From assembly GCA_038373865.1 (NCBI GenBank), contig JAXGGA010006465.1:1-64000 (forward strand): 64,000 nucleotides of DNA, given 5' to 3'. This document shows, piece after piece, positions 11,620 through 22,827 of the stretch (position 1 is the stretch's first letter; each line of letters opens with the position of its first letter). The DNA comes from Uloborus plumipes (taxonomy: Eukaryota; Arthropoda; Arachnida; Araneae; Uloboridae). The notes beneath the pieces are model-generated. The model was given only the letters and a program-made list of their open reading frames with translations, did no database searches and was not told where the DNA came from. The position numbers were made by a program, and so were the translations under genes.

Positions 11620-12235
11620 TGTAACGAGTCCGTAGCACCTTCAACTTTCTTTAAATGAACATTCCAATCTTGAGGAAGTAACTATAAATTTATTTACAAG
11701 TATTTACACTATTTACAATAAGAGCAGAAAACAATTGCTAAACATCCAGCAATTAGATAGCAAAACAGTACACTGTACTCTCGACAGTAACTCAGCACCA
11801 CGTATCAAACGTGAACAGTAATTAAGCAATTACAAAAGCGAAACAACCATTCGCCAAGCGAACGAAAACGAGCATCTCCAGATCAAATCTGAAAACAACT
11901 AACTGACTTGTGTTCAAGGCCAGCTATTTATACACGGAAAGAATTCCCGACAACTTTCTAGTAATATCTGGAATATTCCAAATCATTCATAACTTTAAAC
12001 AATTCATTCAAGAAAACGCTAGAAATAAAAAGAAAAACACCACTCCGAGCGAAATTTTCTTCACGCTTATTAAAGTTAGGGCAAGTGTAAAAACTACAAA
12101 GTGTTACGGGGCCGGTATACAAGTGATAAAAGTGATATCTTCAGATACTTTTGCAACATGACGTCAGATAAAACCAAAACTAATGAAAATGATGCAAGGC
12201 AGGAAAAACAACAACTATTTACCAGATTTGTAACA
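11620..12235 (-). repeat. 5' LTR of the gypsy element
   Basis: 616 bp, same length as the other LTR of the element, with TGTAAC...GTAACA ends on the plus strand. It presumably contains the promoter that drives leftward transcription. I did not identify a convincing TATA box. Confidence 0.95.
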
Positions 12236-12409
12236 TTATTTTCCAGTTCTGAAAGTAATGTTAGTGTTCTATTCATTTAGAGCAGAAATTATTGTGACAA
12301 TCAATTCAACAAACGTTCGTTGTAATAGTGGTGTAGCTCCTTATAAATGATTTTACTATGCCTCATTATCGAAAAAGCCCTTCTCAATTTTTCAATCATG
12401 AAACAAATA

Positions 12410-13840
12410 CACTGCTCGACATTGAAAATGCAACACCAAGAAGGAGTGGTCAGAAATTCATGCAAATTTTAACGTAGACGCACGTCACTGAGTTATGCAA
12501 ATGATATGAAATGCGCAGCTCTCCGACGCACGTGAAGTAAGATATAAGAGAATGAAGTTGAAAAGTGGGCTATGTTCCTGTTGGTTTTTCTGCCAGACTA
12601 ATTATCGGAGAAATTTGGTTTTTGTCTCGAAGGATACGTGTGATAGGAGGAAATGCCACGCCGTCCTCAATGAAGACACTTCCAGCATATAGACGACTTT
12701 ACAAGGGGTATGGTGATCGGACTGAGAAGGGGAGGTTGGTCCATACGTCAAATTGCAGCTGATACCCACATGGATGCAAGCACTGTGCATCGGCTGTGTC
12801 GGAGATGGTTGGAAAGAGGAAATGTAGCCACATTGAGGGGTGCAGGTGCAGCCAGAGTGACGTCAGACCGCTTGGATCGACGGATTCACCGACAAGCTGT
12901 GGCGGACCCGAAAGTCACTTGTACGTCGATTCTGCAGCACGTGCAAGGTACCCTGAATGTTCCTGTGTCGACCAGAACCATTTCCCGTCGACTGGTTGCA
13001 CGTGGCCTGCAATCACGGCGCCCGCTAAGAAGACTGCCATTGACCTCACAGCACAGACTCCAACGTTTGGAATGGTGCCGGACCAGAGCGACGTGGATGG
13101 CAGAATGGCAAACCGTAGTGTTCTCAGATGAATCCCGCTTCTGTTTGTCCAGCGATAGTCATCGCATACGTGTGTGGCGTCGACGTGGAGAAAGATCGAA
13201 TCCAGCAGTAACTGTGGAACGCCCCACAGCGCGACAACGTGGCATAATGGTTTGGGGCGCTATTGCATGCAATTCCGTATCACCTCTAGTTCGTATTCAG
13301 GGCACTATGACGGCCCAACGATATGTAGATAATGTACTGCGGCTGTTGGCAATCCCCTACCTTCAGGGTCTGCCAAATGCAATTTTTCAACAGGATAACG
13401 CCCGGCCTCACAGTGCTCGAATCAGCCAACATGCTCTACGAGGTGTACAGATGCTTTCTTGCCCACCATACTCTCCTGACTTGTCACCAATGTGTGGACA
13501 TGACGACATGTGTGGGACGTGATTGGACGCCGTTTGCAGAACCTGTCACTGCCTCGTTCAGAGGACGAACTGTGGCAAATGGTTGAAAGGGAATGGAGTG
13601 CCATCCCTCAGGACACCATCCGCAGGCTTATTGACTCCATGCCTAGACGTGTTTCTTCGTGCATCGCTGTCCGCGGTGGTCCTACTTCTTACTGAGCCGA
13701 CGCCGTCCTCGCTCTAAATTTTGCTTATTTATTTTGAAATAAATATCACTTATTGTTCCATGCTGTCTCTGTCTTCTTACCAAATTTCATCAATTTCTGA
13801 CCACTCCTTCTTGGTGTTGCATTTTCAATGTCGAGCAGTG
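12410..13840 (+). mobile_element. Tc1-like DNA transposon, 1431 bp
   Basis: Near-identical terminal inverted repeats of about 50 bp begin CACTGCTCGACATTG on the left and end CAATGTCGAGCAGTG on the right. They are bordered by TA (12408-12409 and 13841-13842). Inside is one transposase gene on the plus strand, now damaged. The well-preserved termini mean it could still be mobilised by a transposase supplied elsewhere, which is an inference. It lies inside the hAT element at 5705-19890. Confidence 0.93.
12653..13694 (+). pseudogene. Tc1-family (DDE) transposase, frameshifted
   Basis: The main frame (12710-13522) encodes a helix-turn-helix N-terminus (GGWSIRQIAADTHM, TVHRLCRRW). Two catalytic Asp motifs follow: VVFSDESRF and FQQDNARPHSA. 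The expected SPxxxVW block with the catalytic acidic residue is disrupted. After PPYSPDLSPM the frame is lost through an approximately 11-bp insertion near 13490-13503, where TGTGG/ACATG is partly duplicated. The C-terminus resumes in another frame from 13510 (WDVIGRRLQNLSLP...). An upstream ATG at 12653 (MPRRPQ) is followed directly by a stop, suggesting a second lesion. The gene is therefore inactive here. Confidence 0.9.
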
Positions 13841-13842
13841 TA

Positions 13843-14367
13843 TATGTGTTCATCTACCATTAGTCACTAGATTTTTTGATTCAATCAATTTCAATATCCT
13901 GAATTTTGCTTCGTTTCGCTTTTATGCTAAAAGATGTAACTAAATGTTATTCCATATTGCAAACAAATACGCGTTTTGAAAACATGAAGATGCATAATTT
14001 TTACAATGAGCGACAGAAATACGAACTACAGTGAGCTTTCTTTCAACCTAAAGGCCATCAAAACTTAGAAAGAATTATTGCAGCAGTAAAAGCAAGTAGC
14101 AAATATGATTAAAAAAAAAAGAATTTTCCGACATTATATTTGAATAATTATCATGTTATAATATTGACAAAACTGTACAGTTTTTCCCCAAAGGATATTG
14201 AATCTTGATTTTTTTTTAAAATTTGTTTTAGGTTTAATTCTTTTGTGAGTTCAAGTAGTAAGGTTTAATTCTATGTCTACTCAATTGCAATCAAAATTTT
14301 TGTTAATGACTCATTAAAACTATTTTGTGTTCAAATTTCCCCAATGGTACGTCTAGCTTTAAAACAT
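13843..14367. other. backbone of the outer hAT element, no gene
   Basis: About 525 bp between the Tc1 element and the inner hAT element. It is AT-rich, with no transposase remnant that I can recognise. Confidence 0.45.
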
Positions 14368-14626
14368 TGCTAAACCAGTGGTTGGAAAAACTATATATTT
14401 TTTGTAGCGAACTATAACTACAACTACTTTGTCATACATGTAGTTTACTACAACTACAGCTACTTTATTTTAAATGTAGCGACTACAAACTACTTTTAAA
14501 TTGTAGTCGCTACTTCCCTACTTTTTACAAAATAAATAAATAAAAAGCATACAACGCTGGACCGGAAAAAATCGAAAAGTGATTTACATTATTAAATTAA
14601 CTCATTTGGATGTGGAATAGAACTAA

Positions 14627-16411
14627 GGGCCCTGCTCCACATCGACGTAAAGCAGAAAAATTGGGCAGAAGCGTAAAATTTTCCTTTTTCGGTTTCGGTC
14701 GCTTTTCGGTCGGACGCGTGCTCCACTTGGGCAGAATTTTTTTTCTGCGCAGAAAAAGCGCCATCTGACGGAATAATCCTTGCATTTTCATTGGATATTT
14801 GATATTTAGATAACAAATAGGAAAAATACCTCATTATGAAGCATTATTCGAAATTATATGATTGGGTGAAAGATTGGCAACAAATAACCGAGTTTTAATA
14901 GTTATTTAATTTAGTTGGCATGGAATTACCCATCATGATTCAGCTTGTTATGAGCCAAGTCCTGTTTTTTTTACTTGGCGGTTTTTTATTTTCACTTTAA
15001 ACGGATATATTTAGCGGTAACAAACCAAACTGGCTATAAAATTCCCATTCAAGTATTTTTTGTGAATTTCGCTAAGCATTGCATTTATTTTCTATTGTTT
15101 AAATCTTAAAAGTCGTTTTTTTTTAATTTCAAGAAAAAAAATAGCTTTTTTTTTTTTTTTTTTTTTGTTGAAGAAAGCATACTAAGCATTAGAGGTGATA
15201 AAAAAAAAAGCTTCGGAGTGTTGAGTAGATGTTTTGGCGAAAAATATAGCAAATGCACCACGATGCCATGAAACTTGATTTGATGGTTGAATATATTATT
15301 TGTTGTTTTGAGTTTTTACATTTTAATGGACATTTTGCAATGGCTTTGGTGCTAATATTTTTGAGTAAACGCGTAGACAATGTTTCCGTACCGTTCACAA
15401 TTATACTATATATTCTTCGAAATGAATTTATAGCAACGCTATATTTCGGGGTCGTATTGAGTTTTCAAAATTATGACTGTTATTGTTCCTAAAAAAAATA
15501 TCAGTGCCTACTTACTTTGCCAAATAAATTAGACCCTCAAAGCCATGAAGCATTTATATATTTTTTGAATACGCCGTCAAAAATAAAACACTTAAGCCAT
15601 AACTTAAATAAATTAAAAAATATCTTTAATACGTAAAATAACCTACACACTCTTTAATGAATCGCTAATCTTGAAAAATTTGCTATATTTAAAAATGGAA
15701 GTATTTATCAAAACACAAAACATTTCACTAAAACTTTATTACACAACATTAGCTAGTTTTATTATCGCCAAGCGATCCATAACTCAGCCAAAGGTCAAAT
15801 CTTTTTTTTTAAAGCTCAATTAAAATAAGCAAATACACGAGCGGAATTAAACATATATTTCCAATCTCGCCAAGCAATCAATAACTTAGCAAAGCATGTC
15901 ATAAATTGCAAGTTCTATTACAATGTAAAGCAGCCGAAGCACCATTATTTCGAATCTCGCCAAGAAACTAGACTTCCGTAATCCCGCCGAGTTTTGAACA
16001 AAATAATAAAAATCTCGCAAAGGACTGGAATTGTTGACATGATTACATATAACGAGATAGTGTACTTTAAAAGCCTCAACTGAAAGCTTATTTTAAGCCT
16101 TTCGCTAGTTGCCCCCCATTTTGCTTTTTCACTTGATTTTTTGTCATTAAGTAATGGGTATTTTCTCATTTCTCCTTTTGAATATTTACCAAATGCACTT
16201 TCGTTAATGTAGTATAGCAATAGCGGCCGCCAAGGCTAGAAATGTTTACATCTCACGATGAATTTCTATTGGCTGTTGGATAAATTAAAAATGCAAAATT
16301 TTTCGGTCCTCTATTACGCCGTGATTACGCCGCGTAAAAAGGAAAGTACCCGGATTTTCAGTTCCTGCCTTCAGTTTCGGTCGCGTTTTACGCTGATGTG
16401 GAGCATGGCCC
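14627..16411. mobile_element. PIF/Harbinger-like element, 1.8 kb
   Basis: The termini GGGCCCTGCTCCACAT (left) and ATGTGGAGCATGGCCC (right) are inverted. Each is bordered by TAA (14624-14626, 16412-16414), the 3-bp TWA duplication typical of PIF/Harbinger. A 130-bp relative with the same ends lies at 52894-53023. The interior has several 60-90 codon ORFs, none resembling a Harbinger transposase or Myb protein. A T run at about 15147-15167 and many ATCTCGCCAAG-type motifs are visible inside. Confidence 0.75.
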
Positions 16412-16976
16412 TAAGAATAGTCTTTGAATTTATTTGTTACTTTTCTTTTTTGTTCCTTTTTTTAGCTAAAATTTGTCCTTTTTAGATTTTTTTTACAATT
16501 TTTACGAATATTCGTCACAAGAACGGATTCAAGAGTTGAAAGATTAAGAGAATTCAACTTTCAATTTTTTTTTTTTTTAATTTCTTACCAGGGAATATTT
16601 TTTAACATGGAAATTATTTGAAGGAATATAAAAATTATGATGCCAAATATACCAATGATATCAAACATATAGAATTTATTTCGTCAAAATGATGTATCTA
16701 AGATCAGCTCATATTTTTATAGTTCTTATTTCTCATTGCATCCGCTGCTGTACTCGTGCAAGATGTGCACTAGTCATAGTCAATTAAACCTTGTTTTATT
16801 CTTTCGTTTTCTTTTTTTTTTTTCAATTTTTTAAATTAATTTAACTTTTTTTCCTTAAAAGTAGTTTCCTGAAATCGCTACAAAATACTATTTTTTTTTG
16901 TATCGCGCTACTCACTACTCTACTTTTTTAAAAAAGTAGTGCACTACACTACAAACTACTAAAAAATGTAGCTACT

Positions 16977-18921
16977 GGGTCATTCCATTTTAAATCAACA
17001 AATTTTCAAAAAAGTTGTTGCATCACCATTTTTGATTTTGATGAAAATTTGCATGTGTATTCCTTTTACTTCCCAGAGCTCAAAACAGTGTTCATTTTAT
17101 TTTTAAAAAATTTACCCTTTGATATATAGGCCATTTTTGTTGTTGGCAACAGCGAAAATCGGGCGTTTTGATGCTTTGTTTGATGAACTATAACTTTTTT
17201 TCTATCAAAGATTTTGAGCTCAAATATAGCTCATTGGAAAGCTAAGAAAAAGATCTTTTTATATATGCTATCAATAAATTTCAGATTTTAAAAAAATATT
17301 TATTTTTTCAAGGTCAAAGTTCACGACGAAAATAATATTTTTTACTACTTTCGAGCATTAAAAAACCCATGAAGGGTTCAAAGTAACAAGCCGATTTTTT
17401 CATCATATATTCATAGTCATGGTTACTTACTGTATAAAAAAAATTGGCTTGTTACTCCACCCCCTTTATGAGATATGATCCCCCCAAAGTTGTAATTTTT
17501 TTTTTAAATTCAATTTTCAACGCTAAAAAAATGCATGTGGGGGGCAAGATAAAAAAATTTTACATGTGGTATTTTAAGTACTTTTTACCAGCTTTCTAAT
17601 GAAACAAAAGTTGCTTTGTTATTCAAAGGCGTTTGGCAGATATAAGGGACTGAACTTTCAAAAAATTGCACAAAAACAACACGATTATTTTCATTTTTTT
17701 AAATCTTTTTTTTATTTAAATGTAATTATATATCTTATTCTTTGCTTTAAATGCTAAGGATAGACATTAAGGATTCTAAAGAATTTCTTTTTTTACCTTT
17801 AACAAAAATATTGTGAATATGAATGAACTTGAAATGAAAAGAAATCACATCAGCTTCACAAGATTTTACAGCAGAAACACTAGCTCAACAACCTACTTCT
17901 TTCAGAATTTGAAAGACAACTAAGATACATATGTGAGAGCAAGCCAGAACAAGGATGACCACATGGTATGAACAAACCTGGACAAGTTGAAAAATGCTCA
18001 GTCCTGTTACTCCACAATAGGTAGCAATCAGATGTTTAAAAATCAGACAAGTTTAGTGGTATTCTATATTCCTAGGTGTTAAAAATATTAAATTATCTTA
18101 TTAAACTTTAAATATGTTTCTTCATTGCTCTTCTTAGTCTTTTTTTAGCATTTAAAGCAAAGAATAAGGTATATAATTACATTTAAATAAAAAAAAGATT
18201 TAAAAAAATGAAAATAATCGTGTTGTTTTTGTGCAATTTTTTGAAAGTTCAGTCCCTTATATCTGCCAAACGCCTTTGAATAACAAAGCAACTTTTGTTT
18301 CATTAGAAAGCTGGTAAAAAGTACTTAAAATACCACATATAAAAATTTTTTTATCTTGCCCCCCACATGCATTTTTTTAGCGTTGAAAATTGGATTTTTT
18401 AAAAAATTCACAACTTTGGGGGGGCATATCTCATAAAGGGGGTGGAGTAACAAGCCAATTTTTTTTATACAGTAAGTAACCATGACTATGAATATATGAT
18501 GAAAAAATCGGCTTGTTACTTTGAACCCTTCATGGGTTTTTTAATGCTTGAAAGTAGTAAAAAATATTATTTTCGTCGTGAACTTTGACCTTGAAAAAAT
18601 AAATATTTTTTTAAAATCTGAAATTTATTGATAGCATATATAAAAAGATCTTTTTCTTAGCTTTCCAATGAGCTAAGCTATATTTGAGCTCAAAATCTTT
18701 GATAGAAAAAACGTTATAGTTCATCAAACAAAGCATCAAAACGCCCAATTTTCGCTGTTGCCAACAACAAAAATGGCCTATATATCAAAGGGTAAATTTT
18801 TTAAAAATAAAATGAACACTGTTTTGAGCTCTGGGAAGTAAAAGGAATACACATGCAAATTTTCATCAAAATCAAAAATGGTGATGCGCACCCCATTTGT
18901 TGATTTAAAATGGAATGACCC
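16977..18921. mobile_element. foldback element with arms of about 780 bp
   Basis: The left arm (16977 to about 17757) is repeated in reverse complement from about 18146 to 18921 with few differences, leaving a loop of about 390 bp. The ends are GGGTCATTCCATTTTAAATC and its inverse, flanked by TACT on both sides (16973-16976, 18922-18925). The same terminal motif GGGTCATTCCAT occurs on the element at 53096-53714, which has TTAA flanks. There is no coding sequence. It is inserted in the GTAGC-rich end of the inner hAT element. Confidence 0.88.
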
Positions 18922-19028
18922 TACTACAGTAGTTTCGCTACTTGTAGCGCGCTACTTCCGACCACTGTGCTAAACATACTAAACGTTAGCCATCAGTAGA
19001 AGCGACTATTATAGCTTTCATGCCAAGA

Positions 19029-19192
19029 CAGGCCCGTCATTTGGGACATCAGAACGGGTGGTCAATGGCCTCCCCCCTAGTTTTGAGAAATTAATGTATT
19101 TACATATAAGTGGGAGTGGCTTTTGCTTTGTTTTTTGGTATAATTTACCTCCCCCCCCCTCCCACCGGCAAAATTAGAAATGACGGGTCTGC
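19029..19192. repeat. short inverted-terminus repeat
   Basis: CAGGCCCGTCATTT (19029) faces AAATGACGGGTCTG (ending 19192). Related GACGGGCCTG sequence occurs near 21573. No target duplication is evident, so limits and class are tentative. Confidence 0.35.
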
Positions 19193-19244
19193 GTCAGGAG
19201 AAGGGGTTAATAACAGGGAAATACGAATTTTCACAATAATTAGA

Positions 19245-19672
19245 GTTAACCCAAGTAGCATCAACTCATCGGATTTTGCTCAGCCGATCATCGAACGCCT
19301 CGTAAACTGATCCCGTAATGCACGATGACATCGTTCCGATCAGTATCCGAGAATGGTTTTCGATGAGCTACTTTTCATCGGAAAGCGATATCATTCCGCT
19401 TTCCCAACTTTCCTGATGAAAATAAGCCGAGCATCCAAAATTGAGCCTAAATTAATCGGCACGGGACTGCACTGCTCGTAAATTGCTCCAAATCTCATCG
19501 TATTTCGAGCAAGACTCATCGGATTTTGCTGCTCGGATTCTGTTTGGCCGATGAGACATAATGGAGCAATTCTCGATGAGAACTCATCGGAATCCGATCA
19601 TCGGCCGATGAGAATTTCATCGGATTTCGATGAGTGGCCGATCATCGGCCGATGAGATTATGCTGCTAGGGA
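19245..19672. repeat. element rich in CTCATCGG / CCGATGAG
   Basis: The motif CTCATCGG or its complement appears about ten times in 430 bp, densest at 19560-19660. The ends look inverted: CCCAAGTAGCATCAACTCATC near 19250 against GATGAGATTATGCTGCTAGGG ending near 19673. No clear duplication flanks it. This is probably a MITE within the outer hAT backbone. Confidence 0.55.
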
Positions 19673-19902
19673 AACCTTTTCCCACTAATATTCATGACGA
19701 AAAATAGTTATGCAAAGTTAAAAAATGAAGTTTTAATTCATATGATCATTCTGTATTTCTTTCTTTATTTACATTTGTGAGAAACGTTTAATATTAAAGT
19801 CAAGGTTGGAAAAATTCAGAATTTAGACATCTCCCCCCCCCCCCCCAAGTGACTGTCCCGTATTTACAGTTCTTAAATCTGGCAACCCTGATTGTAATAT
19901 AC

Positions 19903-20523
19903 TGTAACGAGTCCGTAGCACCTTCAACTTTCTTCAAATGAGCATTCCAATCTTGAGGAAGTAACTATAAATTTATTTACAAGTATTTACACTATTTACA
20001 ATATGAGCAGGAAACAATTGCTAAACATCCAGCAATTAGGTAGCAAAACAGTACACTGTACTCTCAACAGTAACTCAGCACCACGTATCAAACGTGAACA
20101 GTAATTAAGCAATTACAAAAGCAGAAACAACATTCGCCCAAAGCGAATAAAAACGAGCCTCTCAATAATCCAATCTGAGAAAAACTGACTGACTTGTGTT
20201 TAAGGCCAGCTTTTTATACGCTCAAGGACATTTCTAGCAAAATCTGGAGTATTCCAATTCATTCATGAAATTTCTAATCCATTCACGAAAGTTCCAGCAA
20301 TAAAAAAAAAAAGAAAAACAAAGAAAACACTCCGAGCGAAAAATGTCTTCACGCTTATTAAATGCAGGGCAAGTGTAAAAACTACAAAGTGTTTCAGGGC
20401 GGGTATACAGATGATAAAAGTGATATCTTCAGATACATTTGCAACATGTCGCCAGATAAAACCAAAACTAATGAAAATAAAGCAAGGCAGGAAAAACCAC
20501 AACTATTTACAAGATTTGTAACA
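19903..20523 (-). repeat. solo LTR of the same gypsy family
   Basis: A 621-bp copy of the LTR has TGTAAC...GTAACA ends and a perfect 4-bp duplication ATAC (19899-19902, 20524-20527). It is more divergent from the two LTRs of the full element than they are from each other. A lone LTR with an intact duplication indicates LTR-LTR recombination after insertion. It lies 4 bp outside the right target duplication of the outer hAT element. Confidence 0.92.
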
Positions 20524-20527
20524 ATAC

Positions 20528-21938
20528 TTTATCAAAAATCGTATAAACTGTTTCAAGTTCTTGTACATTATCCCAACAAACAGTGCAATAAAATCTGCTC
20601 TGAAATCAACTAAAAACCAGCAATTTTAAGGTAAATTTTCCGACGGGGGGTCTCCGGACCCCCGAGAAGATGCAGTGAATCGCTTTTATGAATCACGCTC
20701 GTTCTAAACAGTTTGATTCAACAAACTGGAAAAAAATTCAACCTAGCTGGATATTGTTCTGTTTTTGGCGATTTGATTCATTAAAGCCGTTGATTCAGTT
20801 CACCACTGATTCAATAAACCGGCTTCCCTTGTATAGCAAACCAACATTTCTCCGAAAAAAAAAATCTATTAATATTCAGTGTACTAGACTTGCCGCCTGC
20901 CTTTTAAAAAGCTGAATGCGAAGCCGCCACATGGTTCAACGAACGGATTCATCGATTTTGAAGAAAGATATCTCCATTCCGCGTTTTTATGAATTCATTA
21001 TGCACCAATGGAGCAAAGCGAGACGAACAGGTAGGGTGGTTGATCTCGGAGGAGTAGAGACAAATTTTTTATGGGTATAAAAGTTCCAATAAAGTAAATG
21101 TTACCATAATAGGCCGTTTGAGAACAGTATTTCATTTTCAGTAAATGTTCTCGAAAAATTCTGTCACAAGATTATTAATTCATCTTTGTTCAAACCTTCA
21201 TTTATCATTATTAATGACTAATGGGTAGCCGCGGCACACTCCTCTTAATACCATTACGACCCAGAAAGCAAAACCCCCCTCAAAAAATAAATAAATAGCA
21301 ATTTGTATTTGCTCAAAAAAAAAAAAAAAAAAGAGTTTTGACGTCCTAAATTCAAATTATGTTTTTCGCAATGACGAATTGCGATAGGTGTGCGTGTGCA
21401 GACTTGTGTATGTCGTGTGTAATCTGCAGGACATGGGAGTTACTATGTTCAGGACAAGCCCGACTTTGGGAAATCAATGTATATTGGTATACAAGTGGGC
21501 GTGGATTTTGCCACTTTTTGGGAAATTTTACATTGTGTATGCACCCTTTGCCCCCCCCCCTGGAAAAATCGAAGTGACGGGCCTGGTTCAGGAGCAGGGG
21601 CCGGTGGACATCCCATTAGGAAAGCTCCGGTACGCGTCCTGTGGGAGACTTCGAATCCAATCTGAAAAAGGTATACGACAACTTGAGTCGAAAAGGAAAA
21701 CAAATAGCAATTTTTCATTGCTCAAACACTAACTAAAAACACCCTATAAATTTCAGGGGTGCAGTCTGTGCCGCTAACCCACCCCCTGCCCCAGCTGTAC
21801 ACTCCTGGTATAAATCATGTCCGTAGCTGTTGAATTTTACTTTTCAATTAAATAATTTCTTCTTACTATTTTTTTTTAATGAAAATTGATTCTCCATTTA
21901 TTTGTGCATTATATAATACAGAATCAATCATTTATACT
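20528..21938. other. unassigned intergenic DNA
   Basis: No supported gene. Repeated TGATTCA/TTGATTCA motifs occur at 20680-20815. A run of 18 A lies at about 21317-21334, and a C-rich tract at about 21549-21560. Short ORFs here lack recognisable domains. Confidence 0.45.
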
Positions 21939-21942
21939 TTAA

Positions 21943-22446
21943 CGTATTAATGCCTAGCGTCCCTTTTTAGAGACGGTCCAAAAAAGGGTCTGATTTTCCC
22001 AAAAATGAACATTTCAACCAAATAATAGTGTTTAATTAGTACCTTGGTATTGTTTCAATTCATTATTAATAGATTGCAGCACATAACCATTGCAAAGTGT
22101 GTTCTGTAGCAGTTTTAATATGATCTTTATCAAAAATTACATCGTTCACAATCTCAAGAGAAAAAGCTAAGTTTTCAAAGTCATTCCCAGCTTCCCAGTT
22201 TATGTTAATTGATGATTTTATTTCTTCTTATAAAATGTCTTTTAAATATTATATCATAGGCAGAAAAAATTTTTAGTAAAAAAAGTATGTACCCTCTGGG
22301 GTCTATCGTAACTTCAGGGACGATTTTTTTTTCCCTTAATAAAAAAATTATTTTATGCATAATATATTTTTTTTCCTGTCCATTAAACACTATTTGTAAC
22401 CAGTATACAAAATATCTTTGGAAAAAAAATGTCAGGCATTAATGGG
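21943..22446. mobile_element. piggyBac-type MITE, 504 bp
   Basis: TTAA (21939-21942) precedes a slightly mutated left end (CGTATTAATGCCTAGCGTCC). The right end GTCAGGCATTAATGGG is followed by TTAA (22447-22450). The interior matches parts of the copies at 32281-34063 and 38794-39279. No coding sequence remains. Confidence 0.8.
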
Positions 22447-22450
22447 TTAA

Positions 22451-22827
22451 GGGCTGTCAATAAATGTCGCACTTTTCTTTTAAAAGATTAGACCCCATTC
22501 TCCTGGGTCGCAAAGTGTAACACTCCGTGTTAACTCTCGCAAGGGCGTATCTAGAAATGTTTCAAAGGGGGAAGGTGCAATTGATATTATTATGTATCCT
22601 TTACTACATATCTTGGTTTACGAATGTTGACCGCAGACGATTTAGGACTTCAATTGCGAAAGGCATCCTGAGGAGAGCCCTAAACCTGCTTTTTACTAAC
22701 ATTAAGAGAGTCTAAAACTGCCTTTTATGAACTTAGAAACTTTACCACTGGTGAGTCCCTCAAGGCAGGAGCGATCGCCCCCATTGCCCCTCCCTTGTAT
22801 CCGCGCCTGTTAACCCTGCCTCCCCTT
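22451..22827. other. unassigned DNA
   Basis: Nothing recognised. The stretch ends in C/T-rich sequence next to a hAT-like terminus. Confidence 0.4.

Larger units (their letters stand above)
5917..12235 (-). mobile_element. full-length Ty3/gypsy LTR retrotransposon
   Basis: Two 616-bp LTRs (5917-6532 and 11620-12235) with TG...CA ends flank a single gag-pol ORF on the minus strand, so the 5' LTR is the right-hand one. A primer-binding site and polypurine tract lie at the expected places. The 4-bp flanks are ATAT and TTAT, a target duplication with one mismatch. By eye the LTRs differ at roughly 15-20 positions, so the insertion is not brand new. No envelope ORF is present. The element lies inside the hAT element at 5705-19890. 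Confidence 0.95.
14376..18967. mobile_element. inner hAT-type element with two nested insertions
   Basis: The left end CAGTGGTTGGAA (14376) is mirrored by TTCCGACCACTG ending at 18967. The 8-bp duplication TGCTAAAC is identical on both sides (14368-14375, 18968-18975). Subterminal DNA is packed with GTAGC/ACTAC repeats in both orientations (14400-14520, 16890-16976, 18922-18950). A Harbinger-like element (14627-16411) and a foldback element (16977-18921) were inserted later. What remains is under 1 kb with no transposase, so this is a non-autonomous hAT. Confidence 0.88.
5705..19890. mobile_element. hAT-type element with nested insertions
   Basis: The left end CAGGGTTGCCAGA (from 5705) is mirrored by TCTGGCAACCCTG ending at 19890. 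The flanks carry an identical 8-bp duplication, ATTGTAAT (5697-5704 and 19891-19898). Termini of this form and 8-bp duplications are characteristic of the hAT superfamily. Both subterminal regions contain CCCG(T)/GGGAC-rich sequence. The 14.2-kb span is mostly later insertions: a gypsy element (5917-12235), a Tc1 element (12410-13840) and a second hAT element (14376-18967). About 1.8 kb of backbone remains. I see no hAT transposase in it, so it was probably non-autonomous. Confidence 0.85.
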
